Origin: an uncultured Draconibacterium sp.
Lineage (GTDB): Bacteria > Bacteroidota > Bacteroidia > Bacteroidales > Prolixibacteraceae
Direction: 5' to 3'
DNA: 64,000 nt
NCBI RefSeq assembly: GCF_963675065.1
Contig: NZ_OY775905.1
Location: 496,001-560,000, forward strand
Part shown: positions 60,737-64,000 of the stretch, piece after piece
Layout of the letters: each line of letters opens with the position of its first letter
Numbering within the stretch: the first letter of the stretch is position 1
Notes under the pieces: model-generated
Seen by the model: only the letters and a program-made list of their open reading frames with translations
The model's database searches: none
Told to the model about the DNA's origin: nothing
Position numbers and translations under genes: made by a program

Positions 60737-61084
60737 TTACAATTTTTCTTTAATTGCTTCTTCATTGGCTAATTTCCCTAAACCGAAAATCCAGATTAGT
60801 AAATAAGTGATTATACCATACAAGGCAGGAACAAAATAAGATAGTCGAATATGTTTCCAATTCCCCCAATTCCAAATTAGTGATGAAATAGCTCTTTTCT
60901 TTAGTTTTAACGTAATTATTGCGGCTATGGCAGGACACCACATCAGCCCCCCAATATAAATTCGTGAGGGATATAGATTCACAATTGCATAGTGAAAAAA
61001 CGAACTTAAAATTGCGACAATGGCAAGAAAAACAAAAATTGTTTCCCAGGTTTCTTTGCGTTCCGTTGGATTTTCAAGTATCAT
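60737..61084 (-). pseudogene. Truncated CPBP-family intramembrane protease
   Basis: The 115 residues begin MILENPTERKETWETI and include YIGGLMWCPAIAAIITLKLK, the typical N-terminal part of CPBP glutamic proteases (usually 270-310 aa). The reading stops after the third hydrophobic segment, before the catalytic EExxxR and histidine motifs. The stop is 12 bp from the border of the cassette-like unit. The frame could start at a TTG 21 codons upstream; the ATG fits the family. It is unlikely to be active. Confidence 0.65.
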
Positions 61085-61177
61085 ATTTTTAATTCGTTTA
61101 CTTTTAAATTGTCCTGTTTTTTGGGAAAGCTTCCATTTTGTTAACAATATAGATGGTTTTAAAAAACAGAGCTTACA

Positions 61178-62116
61178 CTAATTACAATTTGTATTTAATT
61201 CCTGATAATCAGACAATGATACATTTGGGATTTCCTGGCTATTTAGAATTTTAATACAGGTTAAATCTGGATTTCTATCAACCCTTAAATCAATTAATTC
61301 TTGATTGTTGCTTACATCGAGACCAGTAAGCAAATTACTCGAACAATATAGATGCGTTAAGTTGGTATTTTTTTCAAGATTTATATTTTGAAGCTTGTTC
61401 CCGGAAATTACCAAGGTCTCTAATAGTATATTTGAGCTAAAGTCGACTGTTGTAATTTGATTCAGTATAATGAACAGGTTTTTTAGGTTTAAAGCATCTT
61501 TTGTATCAATAGATTTCAATAGGTTATGACTAATTAATAACACTTCAATAGATGTATTATTAATTGTAATCTCTTCAAAATTATTAAAGGATAAGTTCAC
61601 CTTTTTCAAATTTGGAGATTTTGATAAGCCCGTAATTGTGCTAAGTTCATTTGACTGAATATCTAATAAAATTAGATTTGAGTTGTTGCTAATGTCAATA
61701 TTGTTCAGATAATTTCCATTCAAAAATATTGTATCTAACTTCGTATTAAAACTTAAATCAACATCTTCAATTTCCTGTCCTGCTGCAGACAAGTACGTTA
61801 AATTTACAAAACCCTCAATTCCTGTAAAATCAACAATTTTACCAGAGTTAGCAGATAGATTTAAATCCAAACGATCTAATTTTTCAGCATCAGAACGTAA
61901 CATTTGTTGGTTAACAATGCCGTCTGAATCTATGCCGAGCTCAATTAATTTCGTTTCAAAATGAATATCGGGAATATTTAAAATATTGTCCGTTGGATTT
62001 AAAGTTTCCTCATTACTTGAACATGATATAATTAGGGATAATGTTAAAACAATAATTATAGGGGTGATTGAACTTCGGCTAATGGGATTTTTCATTTTTT
62101 TGATGCGATTTACCAT
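61178..62116 (-). CDS. Leucine-rich repeat lipoprotein
   Basis: A signal peptide ends in the lipobox LIISC (Cys32 from this ATG; an internal ATG seven codons later gives a more typical signal). From about residue 100, nine to ten repeats of about 21 residues such as LDTIFLNGNYLNNIDISNNSN follow, of the short LRR form common in Flavobacteria and relatives, ending DLTCIKI. LRRs serve protein binding; the target is unknown. It overlaps the upstream gene end by 7 bp. Confidence 0.82.
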   Translation of the reverse strand: MVNRIKKMKNPISRSSITPIIIVLTLSLIISCSSNEETLNPTDNILNIPDIHFETKLIELGIDSDGIVNQQMLRSDAEKLDRLDLNLSANSGKIVDFTGIEGFVNLTYLSAAGQEIEDVDLSFNTKLDTIFLNGNYLNNIDISNNSNLILLDIQSNELSTITGLSKSPNLKKVNLSFNNFEEITINNTSIEVLLISHNLLKSIDTKDALNLKNLFIILNQITTVDFSSNILLETLVISGNKLQNINLEKNTNLTHLYCSSNLLTGLDVSNNQELIDLRVDRNPDLTCIKILNSQEIPNVSLSDYQELNTNCN

Positions 62117-62544
62117 AAATTATTTGTTTGATGAGCTATGAAGAAACAGCCTGCTATAACTGTTGTATTAATTACTACCCGCACTATCAAGGGAAATTTT
62201 GAGTAGTTGATATTTGTATATTTTCCCAGAATCACGCTGAGCCCTATTAATAAAAACCATTGAGTCAGGAGCAGGCTAAATTTCCATTTGATTAACATCA
62301 CTGCCAGATCGTGAATAAATCCGCAAGCCACAAAAGTAAGTACAAGCGATAATGAAGAGGGTAAGATCGACTTGAGCGGCTTAAAAATATACATCCCCAT
62401 GTAATATCCCCATATAGGATTCCAGTACTGCCAAAATTCTGAAAACGTACCGGCTCCCAGCGAACGATTCAACATATTTCGAAGTGAATCACTGGAACCA
62501 ATAGGCACTCCGTTTCTTTTAATTACATAATCAGACAAATTCAT
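62110..62544 (-). CDS. Small MBOAT-like membrane protein
   Basis: A 144-aa protein with the block FWQYWNPIWGYYMGMYIFKPL followed by hydrophobic segments and GFIHDLA, where the His corresponds to the invariant residue of membrane-bound O-acyltransferases. It is far shorter than normal MBOATs (about 400 aa), yet such short forms are known to me as acyltransferase-like proteins; activity is uncertain. A GTG at 62586 would add 14 residues and overlap the upstream gene by 8 bp. Confidence 0.6.
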   Translation of the reverse strand: MNLSDYVIKRNGVPIGSSDSLRNMLNRSLGAGTFSEFWQYWNPIWGYYMGMYIFKPLKSILPSSLSLVLTFVACGFIHDLAVMLIKWKFSLLLTQWFLLIGLSVILGKYTNINYSKFPLIVRVVINTTVIAGCFFIAHQTNNLW

Positions 62545-62578
62545 GTTTTCAGATTTATAACAGTATTCAATCTTCGTT

Positions 62579-63511
62579 CTATACACTAATTATCACATTT
62601 CCTTTTTTATGACCCGTCTCAACATATTTATGTGCTTCGGCCATTTCTTCTAAAGGATATATTCGATCAATAACAGGTTTAACCTTCTCTTGTTCTGCTA
62701 AAGTTTTTAAATTCAGAAAAGCATCTTTAGGAGTTAAGGGAGTTCCATGATCGATGGAAATATATTTGCCATTGGATGTAAGTGCTTTCTTACTTCGTTC
62801 TTTTAATGTTGACGATTTTGAGTTTCCAACAGCGTCGATAACATATTTATAGGTTTTCAGTTGCAATTCAGCATTTTCGGCAGTGTAATCAATCATCTCG
62901 TCACTACCTAATGACTTTACTAATTCGAAGTTTCGGCTACTGCAAACACTGGTGACATGAGCACCTGCATGCTTCGCCAATTGAATCGCCATGGTGCCAA
63001 TGCTTCCTGACGCTCCATAAATAAGCACTTCATCTCCATTTTTTATTTTTATCTGGTTTATCAGGTGAGAGGCCAATAATCCTCCGTAAGGAATAGCAGC
63101 GGCTTCTTCAAAGCTCACGTTCTTTGGCTTAATGGCGATGTTCCAATCCTGAGGTAAACAAATAAACTCCGCATAAGATCCAAAGCGATGTTTCATGGGT
63201 GAAATAGAACCGTAGGCAAAAACTTCATCTCCAATATTAAATGAAGTAACCTGTGCACCTTTTTCCACAACCACACCCGATGACACCATACCTAAAATTG
63301 GGTTTCTTGGTTTGCCAAAACCAAAGATAAGTTGAAGTATAAATTTGGCAATTGGAGGTTCGTTTAATTTCCGAATAAGGATATCACTTGCTGTAACTGA
63401 AGTGGCTTTTATTTTTATCAGCACCTCATTCGCTTTGGGTGATGGCTTTTCAAAATCACTCATCACAAGGTTTTCAGAACCTCCATATTTTAGGCATCTT
63501 ATCGCTTTCAT
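62579..63511 (-). CDS. NAD(P)-dependent alcohol dehydrogenase, quinone oxidoreductase type
   Basis: A 310-aa medium-chain reductase. The nucleotide-binding block VLIYGASGSIGTMAIQLAKHAG is clear, and the N-terminal half has the GroES-like fold (IKATSVTASDILIRK). The cysteine ligands of zinc alcohol dehydrogenases are missing, which fits the zinc-free quinone reductase/reticulon-interacting group. The substrate is unknown. Downstream genes follow closely on the same strand. Confidence 0.88.
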   Translation of the reverse strand: MKAIRCLKYGGSENLVMSDFEKPSPKANEVLIKIKATSVTASDILIRKLNEPPIAKFILQLIFGFGKPRNPILGMVSSGVVVEKGAQVTSFNIGDEVFAYGSISPMKHRFGSYAEFICLPQDWNIAIKPKNVSFEEAAAIPYGGLLASHLINQIKIKNGDEVLIYGASGSIGTMAIQLAKHAGAHVTSVCSSRNFELVKSLGSDEMIDYTAENAELQLKTYKYVIDAVGNSKSSTLKERSKKALTSNGKYISIDHGTPLTPKDAFLNLKTLAEQEKVKPVIDRIYPLEEMAEAHKYVETGHKKGNVIISV

Positions 63512-63543
63512 ATTTCTATTTTTTTCAGCCAGCTTAGAATGGC

Positions 63544-63753
63544 TTAATTTATTTCTTCGGCATTGGGCACAAAGGCTGATAGTCCTTCAAACTTTGGAAT
63601 CCTATCCACAGTAGCATAGTTGTTCTTATCATTCTGTTTTTTTAATTCTTTGAATGCTTCATTGTGAACTCTGGCAGCTCCTTTAACTTCAATAGCCGGA
63701 CAAGCTAAGAATTGTGAATCCTGACTTGTCAGACTAGGCTTAAAAATTCCACC
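63544..63753 (-). pseudogene. Gene remnant without start codon
   Basis: A 69-codon frame between stops has no ATG; the only in-frame GTG is late. The text FLACPAIEVKGAARVHNEAF and the ending EGLSAFVPNAEEIN look coding. It overlaps the end of the beta-barrel gene by 14 bp. It is probably the C-terminal end of a lost gene, or a frame-shifted one; the family is unknown. Confidence 0.3.
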
Positions 63754-64000
63754 CTAAGTAAATCTGTGGCTCAAAAAGAAAGTAGTTTCTCCAATGATCG
63801 TCCAACTGCTTAAATCCATCAGGGGCATTTTTATCAGACGTCCAGAGCATACAATTAACCTGTGGTTCTATGAAAAAATGTTTTTTCTTACCAAATGCGA
63901 TATTGTAGCCCAAATGATACGAAGTATAAATTTTAAAACCATTTCCAATTTTTTCATCGTCCAGATCGGTATAGGTTTGAAATTGTGGTAGAACTTCAAC
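63740..64000 (-). CDS. C-terminal end of a probable outer-membrane beta-barrel protein, partial
   Basis: The frame is open to the right edge of the window. The visible 86 residues alternate polar and hydrophobic positions with aromatic belts, contain two similar strands (HFFIEPQVN and YFLFEPQIYLGWNF), and end in Phe, the usual last residue of outer membrane barrels recognised by the BAM machinery. The protein family cannot be fixed from this part. It would be the first visible gene of the leftward unit leading to the dehydrogenase gene. Confidence 0.65.
   Translation of the reverse strand, partial: VEVLPQFQTYTDLDDEKIGNGFKIYTSYHLGYNIAFGKKKHFFIEPQVNCMLWTSDKNAPDGFKQLDDHWRNYFLFEPQIYLGWNF

Overview
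The window comes from the chromosome of a Bacteroidota bacterium, most likely class Bacteroidia near the Marinilabiliales/Prolixibacteraceae (inference from gene content, not a search). The evidence is a Bacteroidetes-type division/cell-wall cluster without murF, promoter elements of the Bacteroidetes form TAnnTTTG, weak Shine-Dalgarno sequences, a PASTA-bearing FtsI, a long MraY, a PurF-family protein of about 630 aa and outer-membrane-style lipoproteins. No rRNA, tRNA, CRISPR array, intact insertion sequence or phage module was seen.

Layout. 1-6.2 kb: the 3' part of a molybdenum hydroxylase subunit, a PlsC acyltransferase, a permease plus a lipoprotein-type O-methyltransferase, a candidate ~80-nt small transcript, cyclophilin and an acidic hypothetical protein. 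6.2-23.3 kb: one minus-strand dcw operon (mraZ, rsmH, ftsL, ftsI, murE, mraY, murD, ftsW, murG, murC, ftsQ, ftsA, two tandem ftsZ genes, yqeY), led by four perfectly 10-bp-spaced repeats that look like the MraZ operator. 23.5-39.6 kb: mostly household genes, including an acyltransferase/GNAT pair resembling glycine-lipid synthesis (GlsA/GlsB), a PurF-like amidotransferase with a SPOR protein, YjjX, alkaline phosphatase, a BASS transporter, AlkC, a GH3 glucosidase and several GNATs. 39.6-43.2 kb: an AT-rich accessory patch with cassette-like borders. 43.4-57.3 kb: a Kef-type antiporter, a fused Nfn-like flavoprotein, aspS with a structured leader, tadA behind a 150-bp nested palindrome, aroA/aroB, dprA and a DEAD-box helicase. 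57.3-64 kb: a second AT-rich accessory patch with lipoproteins, a serine hydrolase, a truncated CPBP protease, gene remnants and the end of a likely beta-barrel protein.

How the genes work together. The dcw operon covers lipid II synthesis from UDP-MurNAc (MurC, MurD, MurE, MraY, MurG), septal polymerisation and cross-linking (FtsW, FtsI) and the cytoskeletal part of the divisome (FtsA, FtsZ, FtsQ, FtsL). MurE carries the meso-diaminopimelate signature. The most unusual feature is the pair of adjacent ftsZ genes: both keep the GTPase residues, but only the second keeps the C-terminal peptide that normally binds FtsA. The two accessory patches share an architecture: GTTAGC-type termini whose outer bases match within each pair, followed by a GC-rich tail with an inverted repeat. 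This may be a small mobile or cassette-like unit. One such border lies at the point where the CPBP gene stops.
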